This document shows, piece after piece, positions 46,580 through 58,945 of a DNA stretch of 64,000 nucleotides (within the stretch, counting starts at the first letter, position 1; each line of letters starts with the position of its first letter). The DNA lies in assembly GCF_022201045.2 (NCBI RefSeq), contig NC_068556.1:1590001-1654000 (forward strand), in the 5' to 3' direction. This stretch comes from Citrus sinensis. Taxonomy: Eukaryota > Streptophyta > Magnoliopsida > Sapindales > Rutaceae. The notes beneath the pieces were generated by a model. It was not told the origin of the DNA, did no database searches, and saw only the letters and a program-made list of their open reading frames with translations. The translations under genes were made by a program, and so were the position numbers.

Positions 46580-47476
46580 TAGGGATGGCAAAAATCCCCA
46601 CGGGGACGGGTACCCTCGGGGATTTTCCCCATTCGGGGAGGGTATGGGGATAATTTTATACCCAATTTTTTATTCGGGGAGGGGACGGGGAAAATTTTTT
46701 ACCCAATTTTTTATTCGGGGAGGGGACGGGGATGAGGTGGAATCCCCATCCCCTACCCATTTCCCCATTTTAATTTTTAATTTTATTTTTATTTTTAAAA
46801 TTACTAATAAATAAATAACAAAATTATAAATATTGTTAAAAATAATAAATATCAAAATATTTATATTATTAAATGCTAATAGGTATCCTACATTAGCTCG
46901 AATTGCTAGAGATATTTTGGCAATTCCAATTACAACAGTTGCTTCTGAATCAGCTTTTAGCACCGGTGGTAGAGTTGTGAGCCCACACCGTAATAAACTT
47001 CATCCAAGCACATTGGAGGCCTTAATGTGCTGTCAAAGTTGGTTACGAGCTTACAATAACAATATGAGTTTATTTTACATTGTGATTATATTATACAGTT
47101 ATTAATATTTGCACTTATAAGTTACTTTACTTATATTATTTTCATTGTTTTATAATTATTTTAATAATTTATATTTTGAATGTGACTTTGTAATGGATCA
47201 ATATTAATGTAAGATATATTTTGAACTTTATTTTTATCTGAATTTTTTATTTTAATATGATTAATTTAAAATCGAAAATAAAAATAATGTATTAGACTAT
47301 TAGTTATTCGGGGACCGGGGACCCTCGGGGATCCCCTGTTATTATTCGGGGAGGGGATGGGGATTCTCTCAAGTAATTCTGACGGGGACGGGGAGGGGAC
47401 GGGGACATATGCAAAATATCGGGGATGGGTATGGGGAGATTAGTCCCCTCCCCTCCCCTCCCCATTGCCATCCCTA
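46580..47476 (+). mobile_element. Internally deleted hAT transposon with 8-bp target duplication
   Basis: An 897-bp element with perfect 12-bp terminal inverted repeats (TAGGGATGGCAA at the left, its complement TTGCCATCCCTA at the right) and identical 8-bp flanks ATACAAAG at 46572-46579 and 47477-47484. An 8-bp duplication plus this end type is diagnostic of hAT. The subterminal regions are packed with short CGGGGACGGGG / TTCGGGGAGGGG repeats, the usual transposase-binding layout. The middle keeps the C-terminal hAT dimerisation module in an open frame (next feature); the catalytic part of the transposase is gone, so it is non-autonomous. Intact ends and flanks suggest a fairly recent insertion. 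Confidence 0.95.
46872..47105 (+). pseudogene. hAT transposase remnant (C-terminal dimerisation domain)
   Basis: The reading YPTLARIARDILAIPITTVASE is given here by its key words: YPTLARIARDILA, ITTVASESAFSTGGR, SPHRNKLHPSTLEAL and CQSWLR. These are the hallmark of the hAT-family dimerisation domain. The frame is open from about 46833 to the stop at 47105, but everything N-terminal to the domain, including the catalytic core and zinc finger, is missing. It is best read as a remnant rather than a gene. Confidence 0.85.
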
Positions 47477-48913
47477 ATACAAAGCTCTTTCCAGTCTCAA
47501 TGCAATTACGCTTCAGAAATATTTTGGTTCCTCCACTACTCGTGTATAAATTAAAGACCTTTTAGTGTAGCACTTGCATATGATTCTAATTCGGTTATCT
47601 ATTGGATTTTTGTTGTGATTTCTATAAATTACAAGAACAACAGATTTAAAAATGGTAGTAATCTAACAAATATATTTTAAAAGAACACGAAATTATGTAT
47701 CCCAACAAATTTTATTGGGATATCAACATAAATTCACCATTTGAATGAGAAGTGATAAAGTTTAAGAGTGACGCTTACCGTGTCATTCATTCAATAGTTC
47801 TTTGAAATTATCTTATTATGATAGTTGTTGTTTAGTAACATGTCATTTTGGATGCATAGTTTTTATCTTAATTTTGTAAAGATGTCATTACTCAAAGTTT
47901 AATGACTTATCACACCAGTTTATGAAAGAATGCATGTCATATTATTTAGGATCTATTTTTTTATATGAACTATCGTGAATTTTTAAAGATTTAGTATCAT
48001 CTTTTCTTAGTATTAATATATGATTAGGATTATGATTCAATTATTTTTTATTTTTTAATTTATTAACCATTAATTACTTAACTAAATTTTACTCTCGGGA
48101 GAACTCATGATCTCAAAATTTTGGTGTATCGCGAATCCTATTGATTGAATTGATTAGGGTCACTTAATCCTTTGTGAGATTCAATTGGTTGCTCGTAAAG
48201 GATACTCTAAATGCACCCTACGTCATTCCGATTATACTTTTTAAACAAAAGTGGTGCAAGAACTTAGAAAGAGGATATATTTAAGAACTGACTACATGTA
48301 GCCCATTACCGAAGGCCCATTTGGAAGCCTTTTGCAAAAGACAAAGCAGAAAGGGTCCAAATTACTCTCCCTTCTCCTGCCGGGAACTTCAAGGCAAAAT
48401 TGCAAATTCCTGAAGCAGACAGTTTGGTAAAAAGCTTATTTTTATTTATTTATTTAGATTTTAATTCCGGCCAGGCAATAGGCAAAATAAGCTAAATTAA
48501 AATTGGAAAAAAGGTGGGAATTAATTGATTTTTGGCCCGACTCTATTTCTCTGAACAAAGAGTGGAACGAAGAAAACGCGAAAGAGGAGATCAAAGGGAC
48601 AAAAGCGACGCAAAGCGGGTGGTGACGTCATCGTCTCACAGGGGGCTCCATCTCGCCACACGTTTAGTTAAAATTCCCTTGTTCAAGAATCAGGAGCCGC
48701 GGTGTCCTTTAAGCAATTAGCAGCACCGACTTCTCTGACTTGTCTCGGAAATGAAACTAAATGAATTGAAAATTCAGACCTCTGTAGTGTTAGCTCGTCC
48801 GATCCGATTACAAGATCCCTAATCAATAGTTTTAGGGATTAAATTGAGCTGGTTAGCCAAAACAAAAAATAAAAAAATTGAAGTGACAGTGACAGTCTAG
48901 AACAGAGACGGCG
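47477..48913. other. Intergenic region upstream of EREX
   Basis: AT-rich DNA with a third stretch (about 47,955-48,075) resembling those near 42,650 and 44,900. From about 48,550 the composition becomes mixed, with GACAAAAGCGACGCAAAGCG and GTGACGTCATCG (a palindromic TGACGTCA, the full CRE/bZIP core) at about 48623-48630. That is likely the EREX promoter. The 5' leader runs to 48913. Confidence 0.5.
48623..48630. promoter_or_regulatory. TGACGTCA bZIP (CRE/C-box core) site
   Basis: A perfect 8-bp palindrome about 290 bases upstream of the EREX start codon, in a region whose composition suggests promoter DNA. Plant TGA and other bZIP factors bind such cores. Functional use is inferred. Confidence 0.35.
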
Positions 48914-51900
48914 ATGAATCAGAGACGGAGTCCACCGAAGCACAGACACGACGGCACTTCGCCGCTTCCTTTGGGGATGGATTGGAGCCCTGCGCCTCGT
49001 AAATGGGTGAGTTTTCTCTAATTTTTTCGTTTACTTCTCAATTTTTTTTAATTAATTTCAGTTTGTTCTTTTGACTTTTGACCTGGCATTTTTTTTTCCA
49101 TTTTGGTGATAGTGAGAATTTAATGAAATGTGACATTTTTTTTTTTTTACGATTAACGATTGATCAATAATTTGGAGCTTTTGGCGATTGTTTATGCGTG
49201 TTTAATTAACGCTGCGTTGGTTATTTTCGTAATCATGATCGATCAAGTGCAAATCTCGGATTGAGTTTAATTGGCAAAATGTGTAAATTCTTCTCCAAAT
49301 CAGTTTTGATTTGGAAAGAGACGAGATTTAGGATTATAGAACGTTTATTATTGAAGCTAAGGGGTTTTCTTTTCATAAATGCAACATGAAATGTAATGCC
49401 GTAATAAGCGGAAATAGTTTGACATTCACTTTGCTAGCATGCTTTATATGCTTTTTATGGTATCTCACACAATAGCAGTATTCTCGATCGATATAATATC
49501 GTCACAATGATTTATTTATTTATAAACGGGAAGGATAAAAATGTCCTGGGATCCTTAATAAATTTGTTTCTTTATGCAGAATGGACGGGACACTGTTTGG
49601 CCTCATGATCCTCGCACAGGATGGAGTTACTGTGTCACAATACCTTCCTGGGTTGTCTTACCAAAATCTAGAGATTCAGATCCTGTAGTGGTAATCAAAT
49701 TTAATGACTTCTGTTTTTGTCCATACTGATTACTGAGTGTTAGATATTGTTTTTTATTTATCTTTTGTGGTTGAATGATGTATTCTGATTTTGATTTCGT
49801 ATGGTCAAATTTATTTTTCTTATCGGCTTGTGCAAGATCTAAAACTTTCTATAGCATAAATAGGGAATCTAATAAATTACCATTTAATATCTACACCCAA
49901 GCTTCGCATGGTAGAAACTTTATTTAAAATTTAGTATAATGCTGTTAAAATCACACTCGCCTAGATCTGTTTCTCTACATATTTTCCCGTGATTTGTTTT
50001 TCTGCTTATCTTCTGTAAATATATTTGGTGGAGATAACATATGTTATGCATCATCATTTTTTTTTTTTTTAACTGTTAGGCAGATGCTCTTAACTTTTTT
50101 ATGACACCTTCCCAGCATTGCACATTTTAACATTCTTAAGGGGCAGTTTTACAGGGTTCAGGTTGGTTTACAATCACCAGAAGGGATCACAACTACACGA
50201 GGAGTGTTGAGAAGATTTAATAATTTTCTGAAGTTATTTACTGATGTAAGTCTTTCTAATTTTTTCACTTTTGGAAATCGGGGACTTCTGTTTTTATCAG
50301 AATGTAACTACTTGTGTGTTTAATTATTTTATTGAAATTTATCTTGTTTACACATTAAAATGCACTCATTTTAAGGTCATCACTCTTATTGTTATTCTCT
50401 TTCTTGCAGCTTAAAAAGGCATTTCCCAAAAAAAATATTCCCCCAGCTCCACCCAAGGGATTGTTGCGTATGAAAAGCAGGGCACTGTTGGAAGAGGTAG
50501 GAAATTTGTTGCATACTCTTTTTCGGTTTACATACTTTGGTGCCAGGACTCTATACAACCATTTTTTCTATTGAAAAGTAGGTGTCAGATTCTTGAGAAC
50601 ACGGTAGGCGTGCCATCCATTCCTAGTACTTGCATATACAATTACGGAGGTGACTTCCATGTAACCTGTAAAAAATATATAGGGACGAGGGTACCTTGCA
50701 TTATTTGTGGCTAAGAAACTTGTAGATTCATAGTCATTTAACACATTCATCAGGGAAACGAATAACGGTTTTTATGTTTGTGTAAGAATATGACACTTGT
50801 GTTCATGTCTGCTAACCATAGCTGTTGTATAGTCCACTGAGGTATCTATTCTCCTTTTCCTTTTCTTTGTTTATTTTTGGTGTATGTGTTGTCTTCATCG
50901 AGATACATAAAACAGTTTTTTTTTTCTTTTTCTTCTCATTCACTCAGAAATACATTGTCAGAGACTTACCTTCTTCTATATTATGGCAAATATTCTCAAA
51001 AGGCTTCATTCTGTTGCAGAGAAGGTGCTCCTTGGAGGAGTGGATGACAAAGCTACTCTCTGACATTGACTTATCTAGAAGCGTCTCTGTGGCATCCTTT
51101 CTTGAATTGGAAGCTGCTGCGAGGTCGTGTATGTGCCATTTTAATGCATTAAGTGTTTGAGAAATTTGTTTTGTGCCATGAATGTTTTTCCTAATGTTTG
51201 AAAGCGGATTTGTAATTGATTTATTGTAATCTTTGTGCATATATACTATTTTTTTCTCCTGGATGATGAAATTGTCTGTATCATTATTTTGGAGTTTTGA
51301 CATTTATATATTTCTTATCAGCATTTCAAGATGTAAACCAGAACGCATCAGAAGCAAATCCTTCTAGCAATAGCACTATTTCTTCACTTCAAATGCCTTC
51401 CGACTCAGGCTTCACTCTTATTGGCAGTTCCTCAGTCACTTCTGATTATGGTAGTGATACAGCTTATGAGACATCTGAACTTGGAACCCCAAAATTAGGA
51501 AGGGATAACGGTTCTGAAATTGGCGTGGAGGATCTGACGCTGGATGAAGATTTGACAAGCCCTATAGAAAATCTCGTAAAGTATGGAATGTCCAACATTG
51601 ATGAAGGATTGTTCATGGGACAGACTATATTGGAGCAACTTGAAGGTTTTCCTAGGCATAAAGCACATGCCCAACAACATCCCAACAATGCTACAGGGAA
51701 GAATGTGAACAATGGAAATGTTTCTAAAGCTTTATTCCTTTCTGGCAATGGGATGGACCTTTTCTCTGAGCCAGAGCCTGGTAAGGTAATTGGTCATGCA
51801 CGAAAGCTATCAGCTGATAGTGTTAGAAGCGATGCAAGTTCCATAAGAGGTAGCGAAATTTCAAACTTTGGCATTCCAAATTCATCTGCTGATGGCTCTC

Positions 51901-54900
51901 CTGGCCTTCATAGATGTGCTGAGGTTTCAAGTAGCAGGGAAATTCTTGGCAACTCAGACTTGCAGTTTTCAGGAGATGCAGAACTAGTTATTCCATTGGA
52001 TCAGCGCCATAAATTGAGTAGGGTTCTTTTAACAATGGAGCGGAGATTAGTGACTGCAAAAACAGACATGGAGGATCTTATAACAAGATTAAATCAAGAA
52101 ATGACAGTGAAAGATTATCTAATGACAAAGGTATAAAACAATATGCTTTCTAGTTATCAATGCTGGGTTTTGTTGATTGACTGTGATTGTTTGAGTAGAT
52201 GTACATTTTGCTTCTATCCTGATTATATAGATATTGTACGTTTTGCTTCTATCCTGATTATATACCTATTGTTAATGTATTTGAGCAAAACTATCAGTTC
52301 TGTAGCCTTATATATTCCTTATCTGCATTTTTGCGCTCCAAATGATGAAATCGGCCTTTCAGAAGAAATTTCCAAACTCAATTGCTCTCCCTCATACTAA
52401 TTTACCACACAAAGATTCAGATAACCCTTTTCTTTTTCCACTGGATACTTGCATAACTGCTTTTGTGGCTTGGTTTGAGATAGGGAGTTATAGCTGATTC
52501 TAGCCTTAGAGGTGACTGGGTATACTTTTGTAAATCACAAACAGTCCTAGTTTTGGTTTTCTCAGTGGATAGCTGGTCCACTATCTGTTTTAAATTTTCT
52601 GCATTAATACATTTTTGAGTTTCTTGTCAAAAATAAATAAATAAATTATGCATTGTATGTTAATTGAACTTTTCTTCATGTAAAGGTAAAATTGCTTTTG
52701 CTCTTACAAAGGTCCAGGATTTGACATATTTTTATTGATACAACAGCCTACTGATGATATAACTGATTGGTGTGGATATAACTGATTGTATCTCTTCAGG
52801 TTAAGGATTTGGAAGTGGAACTTGAAACTACTAAACAAAAAAGTAAAGAAACCTTACAGCAAGCTATTTTGAGCGAGAGGGAAAGGCTAACACAAATGCA
52901 ATGGGACATGGAGGAACTTCGGCAGAAATCCTTGGAAATGGAATGGAAGTTGAAGTCAAAACAGGTAATTTATTTACCAATTATTTGTCTAGTTTTTCGC
53001 CTCTAGCCTTTTTCTTCTGAAAATTGTACTTATGGAGGATGTTTTCTAACAAAGAATGAGAGACAGGGAGATGAGAGAGACATTACTTGAATCTTCAGGC
53101 ACCCCTTAAATTCCATTCATTTATGAAAGAAATATCCAAAGGAGAACACAAAATTTTTAGTTTTGTGCATATGAGACGCATTTTATTTCTCAACATTGTC
53201 AAACAGAAACATGAGAATTTCATACAGTTACTCTTGTGCTACTCTGATATCATCCGTTTTAATGTTTTTCAAGGTTACATATTCCTTTATCTTGGATGTC
53301 AATTTTTATTCCATAAACTGTTGTGTTACCTGCAAATAAAATTAGTTGCATGACAGTTTCATTTGTTTGTTGGCAGAAACACATGTAACTAACTCAGTAA
53401 TGCTCTTGATTCTCCCATTAATTATTTTTTTTAAAAGTAAAAACTGAATGGATGTCTTTATCATAAAGAATTGAAATTTAAATAATGATGTACGAAAGTG
53501 CTGCAGGATGGAAACCCACATGCAGAGTCAATGGAAGAATCCACTGTCAAGGATAAAAATGTGTTGCAGGAGTTGGATGCTACTAAAGAGCAACTTGAGA
53601 ATTTGTCAAAGCGATATGAAGAGCTAGAGGCAAAGTCTAAAGCAGATATCAAAGTTCTTGTTAAAGAGGTTAAATTTCTCAGAAGCTCACAAATAGGACT
53701 GAAACAGGAGCTTAGTCAAATGCTGAATGAGAAATCCAAGACCGAGGTAATTTGCTACTCTGCTAGCTCATTTGTTTTATGTCAGGTTTCTGTCTTTAAG
53801 AAGTATTATGCTTGCCATGAGAACCTATATCCTTAAGCATTTTACTTCTGTTAAAATAAATTACCGGCTTGAGGCGTTTTTAAGTTTTTGTTTTAAGTTA
53901 AGGTATTTGTTAGCTGCCATGTTTTTGGGGACCTTTTTTATCCTAAAATTACATAGAACTCTTGATTGTTGTCTGAATGTAGTACCCTATTGCAATTCTC
54001 CAAATGTTATTTTATGGTTTCATTTTAATTTTGTATCAAATTAGTAGATAGAGAATAAGAGAAATTACATTAAGATTCTGAAATGTGGTAAATTTGTTCA
54101 GGAACTTCTTCAACAAGAAAGACAAACTCATAACCACATGAAAACAGTTAGAGAAAAGCTGCTACATGAATGCAGGATTCTTCTGAACCGGTTTCAAGCA
54201 TGCAATGCTAATTTGTACGCTGAAGAAGAGGATAATGTTATATTGGAATCTTCCTCAGCAGCTGATGCTCTAGCTTTGCTGACTTCATCAGATGACCAAA
54301 TTTCTCTTCTTATAACCGAGGTACTTAGTACAATTTTCCATCGGTACACTGTTTGCAACCTTTTAAACTTGTTTGGTTTTCTCAATATCAACACTTGGTT
54401 GAGTCCCTTTTTCTCCCTCTGTTTGGAGGCTTGTACAGCCTCATAGGAGATAAGGCAATTAAGAGTCAGAAATGGCAGCTGTCTCAGCATGTCTAGGCTT
54501 ATGGATCTTATGAATACTAGGTTTCATACTCTCCAACATCTTTGTTTGAACATACCTCCCAAAAGTGTAAACTGGGGTGAAGCCTATGTTCATGGTTGAT
54601 CGTGGGATAAGATAAAAATGGAAAGAACAAGAAAAATTAGGTTTGTTCACATTTGGTGCAAATTAGAGAGATGGAATCACAAGGCTATAAAGGATATGAT
54701 TAAAGTAATGCTTAATCACTTAGTAGACACAGCATGCTCATAACTTATTTAAGTTGTCATTGCATTAATTCTGTCCAAGTTTGAGAGTTCCAGGCTTTTG
54801 CAAGCCTCAATGAATATTGCAGCTGCTCGTGTTTTCCATTGCATTAATACTGTCCAAGTTTGAGAACTCCAGGCTTTTGCAAGCCTCAATGAATATTGCA

Positions 54901-55241
54901 ACTACTCATGTTTTCCATTCTGACCGTTGCACTATCGGCCTTATTAGCCGTCCATTACTTGTTTCACATTAAATTTATTTTTCCAAAAAATTGATCAGGC
55001 ACAACTATTAGCTGAAGATAGTAAAGCTGCTGCTTCCGCTGATGTTGAAAAAGCTCATGATAATGACGTCTGTACAAGAACGGATAATGAGTTAAGGGAA
55101 GTAATAGCAGATATCTTAGTTGATAATGCAAAATTGAGAAAACAGGTGAATTCTGTTTTACGCCGAGCTCTCCTTTTTAGGAACAATGAGTCACCTCCTC
55201 CTTCAAGTGATAATTTGCTGGATGATTCATCAGAAAGATGA
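48914..55241 (+). CDS. EREX: PX-domain endosomal Rab effector (EREX-like)
   Basis: Phox-homology protein resembling Arabidopsis EREX (At3g15920), an effector of canonical RAB5 GTPases on endosomes involved in vacuolar protein transport. Exons: 48914-49006, 49580-49690, 50147-50245, 50410-50496, 51020-51128, 51322-52130, 52800-52964, 53507-53746, 54102-54320, 54999-55241; sum 2,175 nt, 724 residues. The N-terminus has a short [20 protein letters not shown] motif. The PX domain spans about residues 45-165 ([32 protein letters not shown], phosphoinositide contact region IPPAPPKG). A serine-rich linker ([20 protein letters not shown]) follows. Coiled coils begin near [20 protein letters not shown] and continue to about residue 560. 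The fifth junction uses donor GTATGT after TCGT and restores ARSSFQDVN. The start codon is the first ATG of the only compatible frame. Confidence 0.95.
52197..52266. repeat. Short tandem duplication in EREX intron 6
   Basis: TTTTGCTTCTATCCTGATTA occurs twice about 36 bases apart, with similar spacers (TAGATGTACA and TAGATATTGTACG). It is a small local duplication inside the intron. Confidence 0.8.
54761..54918. repeat. 79-bp tandem duplication in EREX intron 9
   Basis: Units 54761-54839 and 54840-54918 are near-identical. Both hold GCATTAAT.CTGTCCAAG, CCAGGCTTTTGCAAGCCTCA and ATGAATATTGCA, and both end in TTTTCCAT. Only a handful of differences separate them, so the duplication is recent. 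Confidence 0.92.
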
Positions 55242-56049
55242 AATGGAATTAATATTTGTATCCTTTTTTATCTCGGAACATGATGATGCTGTCCCGTCTA
55301 GTACATAACATCCTTCATCTACTGTCCTTACACTTGGAATTTTGTGGTTCCATGAAAGTTCTCAGAGAAAAAGGGTTTGCTTTCTTCTACTCTAATGTTG
55401 TATTCTTATGTTCATAGACTTGAATAAATAATCAGTCAAAAGATGAGAAAAAGAAAATCATGAAAATGCGTACACATCTGGCCCTTTTATTTTATTTTTT
55501 TTAAAATTTTGTTGGGGTTACATATAGGTTAGTTTGTACTGCTTTTTTCCATGGCAAACTTGTTTTAAAGAATACTGACACTTTTGTTCCTGGTAATCTT
55601 ACTTAGTGTAATGAGACAATAGTGTCATTCTCTTAAATTATAATGCACGAATTTGATAATGGATACCAATGGGGTTGAGGTTATACGCCATACAACAGAT
55701 GGTCCTTGGCAGGATATTGCAAATATTGTTAAATGCAATTTTTTTTTTATCCTTTTCATTGGGGTTTTGATTAAATCCGTTAAACGGGTACTTGACAGAG
55801 CCTAAAATAAGTAAAGACACAGATTTCACAAGAAATATAATTACAGAAAATTAGGCTTGCGCTTGATAAATAAAGGGACCCATTGCTTGGTAGTGATTCA
55901 TCAAACGCTCAAGCATATCATCATTTGCTCCCAAGTCACATGAAAATCTGCAGGAGGAGTTTTATAGATGCTAAGTTTGATTAACTACAACACAATAGCA
56001 TAAGCGTAATTTTATCAATCAAACTATATATTTGTACAGTAATACCTTA
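55242..56049. other. Convergent region between EREX and APT, with a likely APT 3' UTR exon
   Basis: Contains the EREX 3' end and, on the minus strand, a possible spliced 3' untranslated part of the APT transcript. The candidate donor AAG/GTATTA lies right after the APT stop (GT at 56045-56044), and a candidate acceptor CTCCTCCTGCAG precedes an exon starting at 55947. No other gene was seen. Confidence 0.5.
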
Positions 56050-57878
56050 TCAATAGTTGACTGATAGACGCGGCTCCACAAGAATGTAAAGAGGCTTTCC
56101 ATCAAGTCTGCGTTGTCCCTGTGATGTGAAATTGTGAACTCTTATCAAGTAGCAGCAGCAGTTTTAAACCTAAAGCCATTTTGCATAGATGTAACAGAGA
56201 GGACGCAACTACTAGCCTTACCCTCACCTCAGGCAATCCGACAACACAAGCGCATTCAACAACTTCTGCCCCCATGCGCTCTGAATAAAAACAGAAATTT
56301 CAAGGTTAAAAAAAAAAAAAAAATCAAGTTGTTTCAACGGAGCAAAGAAGGGAACATTATTGATGATGAATAAGAGAAATGGATTCACTCAGACCTACCC
56401 AAAAGTCTCACAGCTGCGGAGAGAGTGCCACCGGTAGCCACCAAATCATCAATCACCAAAGCCCGTTCCCCTGGCTCAATGGCACCAACATGCATCTCCA
56501 AACGATCAGTTCCGTACTCCAGCACATAGGCTTCCGAAATTACTTCACCTACATATTGATTCAATACAAGTTCTTTTCTTAGTTTATAATCATGAAGCGT
56601 GCAGAGGGATGGGAAAGCTCTTTGGTGTTGCGGATATGAAAAATGTACCTGGCAACTTGTTGGGTTTTCGTAAAGGCACAAACTTTGCACCAATTGCCAA
56701 TGCAATTGATGGACCAAAAACGAATCCTCTAGCTTCAATTCCTACATTCACGTTTGCTAAGATAAGATACAACGATGATATTCAAACAACATAAATGATC
56801 TAGTGAACAACACAACTGGACATAAGGTGCAATTTTTTTTAGAAGGACCAGTTGACCAGATTGTGTTTTGTTACAATGGTACGCTGGTACTTACATCGCC
56901 CAGTACATTGTGACTCGTTCGAACAATACCCATTAATTTTATTTCAAATACAAGTATATATGAAGCCATGAAAGTAACACTCACATGCATGATGCATGTC
57001 ATATTTTCTTCTTTTTTTTTTTTTCATTTTTAGATTGTCAAGAGGAAGGCCTGGCCACGTTTTGATATGATCATACATGAACAACAATAACGCTGACACA
57101 TGCATGCTTTGTATGTTATTGAAGACAAAAAAAAGGGAAAATTTGTCATTCTTTCTAAAACGAGCAAGAAACAGAAATTTTTAGGAATTAAAAAAAGGTA
57201 AATTTTTTAAAACGTCAATATATAGTTTTCAAGTAAAAGTGAAAAAAAATCCCAAAAAAACAAAAGTGATTGACAAGATCAAAGCACAGAATGAGAAAAG
57301 GTAAATAAGACCAAAAACTGTCCTTTTATACATATATAGATATTTATCCTGCTAGTAATTCCTCTGATTTCTTCATTCTTCTTTATCTACTACAACAGAT
57401 GAAACAAGACAAAAGAAATGCTTCTCAAACTTTGAGTTAAAAAATAAAAAATAAAGAGAGAGAGAGAGAGAGAGAGGGAGACAGAGAGAGATGAAACAAA
57501 TAAAAATGGGGGGGGGGGGGGAAATAAAAATTTTAAAAAGAAAATGAGTGAGAAACAAAACAATAAAAAATAACAATACTAAAGAGTACCAGCAACAACA
57601 GAAATGCCCATGTCTCTGTAGCGATCGACAAATATGTCCACGGTGTCTTTAAACGCCTTGTGATCCAACAGCAACGTCGTTATATCTTGAAACATTATCC
57701 CTGCAGCCCACCAAATTTGAAAAAAGAAAAATGACCATGAAGAAAACACAAAACAGAAAAACAAAAAAAAAAAAAAGAAAAGGAAACCTGGTATTGGGAA
57801 GTCAGGCACCACACGGATTGCTTTAGAAATGCCCTGTAGCCTCGGGTCTCCTCTGAGTCCATTCTCTGCTGCAAACAT
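56050..57878 (-). CDS. APT: Adenine phosphoribosyltransferase
   Basis: Salvages adenine to AMP using PRPP; some plant APT isoforms also convert cytokinin bases to nucleotides. Exons in transcription order: 57878-57788, 57700-57590, 56741-56649, 56548-56399, 56280-56228, 56118-56050; sum 567 nt, 188 residues, the usual cytosolic size. Conserved blocks: [58 protein letters not shown], the PRPP loop [14 protein letters not shown], and [20 protein letters not shown]. The ATG shown begins [15 protein letters not shown], matching short (non-plastid) isoforms such as Arabidopsis APT2-APT5; no transit peptide is visible. Four of the five introns interrupt codons after the first base. Intron 2 is about 850 bp and holds an (AG)n run and a G14 run. 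The exact isoform (APT2-5) is not resolved. Confidence 0.94.
57455..57476. repeat. (AG)n microsatellite in APT intron 2
   Basis: About eleven AG units, followed by GGGAGACAGAGAG. Confidence 0.9.
57508..57521. repeat. Poly-G run in APT intron 2
   Basis: About fourteen consecutive G residues on the + strand; C on the transcribed strand. Confidence 0.85.
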
Positions 57879-58577
57879 ATTTCGTTTCTCCAAGACACTT
57901 TGATTGATCTACCTATCTATTTCTCTATTTCTTTAACTGGGTTTGTGTCTCTTTTAACATTTGCTTTCTAAGTTCTGTTCTTTCCCTCCTAAATCACACC
58001 AAAGGATCATAATATATCCGTCTCTCTGTTTCTTTCTGAATGCAATGGGAGAAGGTGAGCGTATTAAATACCCAATATTTTGTCTATTTATGTTGGCCCC
58101 CAGCCAAAGCAATGCTTGTGAGAGTGACAATGTTTTCCCTCACTTGTTCTTCGGGCGCGTGCGTTCAACCTATTCTTACAACTCAGTCCTTATCCTCACC
58201 AAGCCCTTTTAAGAGGGGCTATTGTTTAATTACTTAGTATTTTTCATCTAGGAACAAGGTTGTATCTTTCCAATCCAAATCCTTATCACCATGATCATGA
58301 CATTTTAGTCATCGTTTAATTATCATTATTATGACTAGGATACAAAATTTCAACATACCTTAACAATAGGGTTGTGTTAAATGTATTGATGTTGATTTTA
58401 CAATAGAATATTATTCACATGACAACGATATTTAGTTTGTTAAAATGATGTTAGGGTGTGTTCATAAACATAATAAGAACAATACTCAAGTCTCAATTAT
58501 GGTGTGGACGGAGTAATCAACCGGAGAACTTTACCACTAAACTTAAATAATTAACCAATTGATTGACATGACATATC

Positions 58578-58599
58578 ATATATATATATATATATATAT
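58578..58599. repeat. (TA)n microsatellite
   Basis: About eleven TA units. Confidence 0.9.
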
Positions 58600-58922
58600 T
58601 GCAATATTAACACATATATAATAGATAAAAATGTCAACTAACCTCTAACAAGTGACCATTAATTATACGTGACACATCAGTTAAAATGTTATAACTATAT
58701 AAGTGTAACAAATGTAAACGTAAATAGATTATCTTCGTTATGTTTTACAAAACTAGTTCAACCACTGTGTGATTTTTTTTTTTTTTAAGTACTTGATATT
58801 GAAAAAGAAAAGTCAAAAATTGCACATGAAATTCATAAATCCATGCTATGACCCCATGAATGGCTATTTCATTTAGGATACATACAGTTATTGGATAATT
58901 TATATAATGTAACATCAATTTT

Positions 58923-58945
58923 TATATATATATATATATATATAT
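58923..58945. repeat. (TA)n microsatellite
   Basis: About eleven TA units. Confidence 0.9.
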
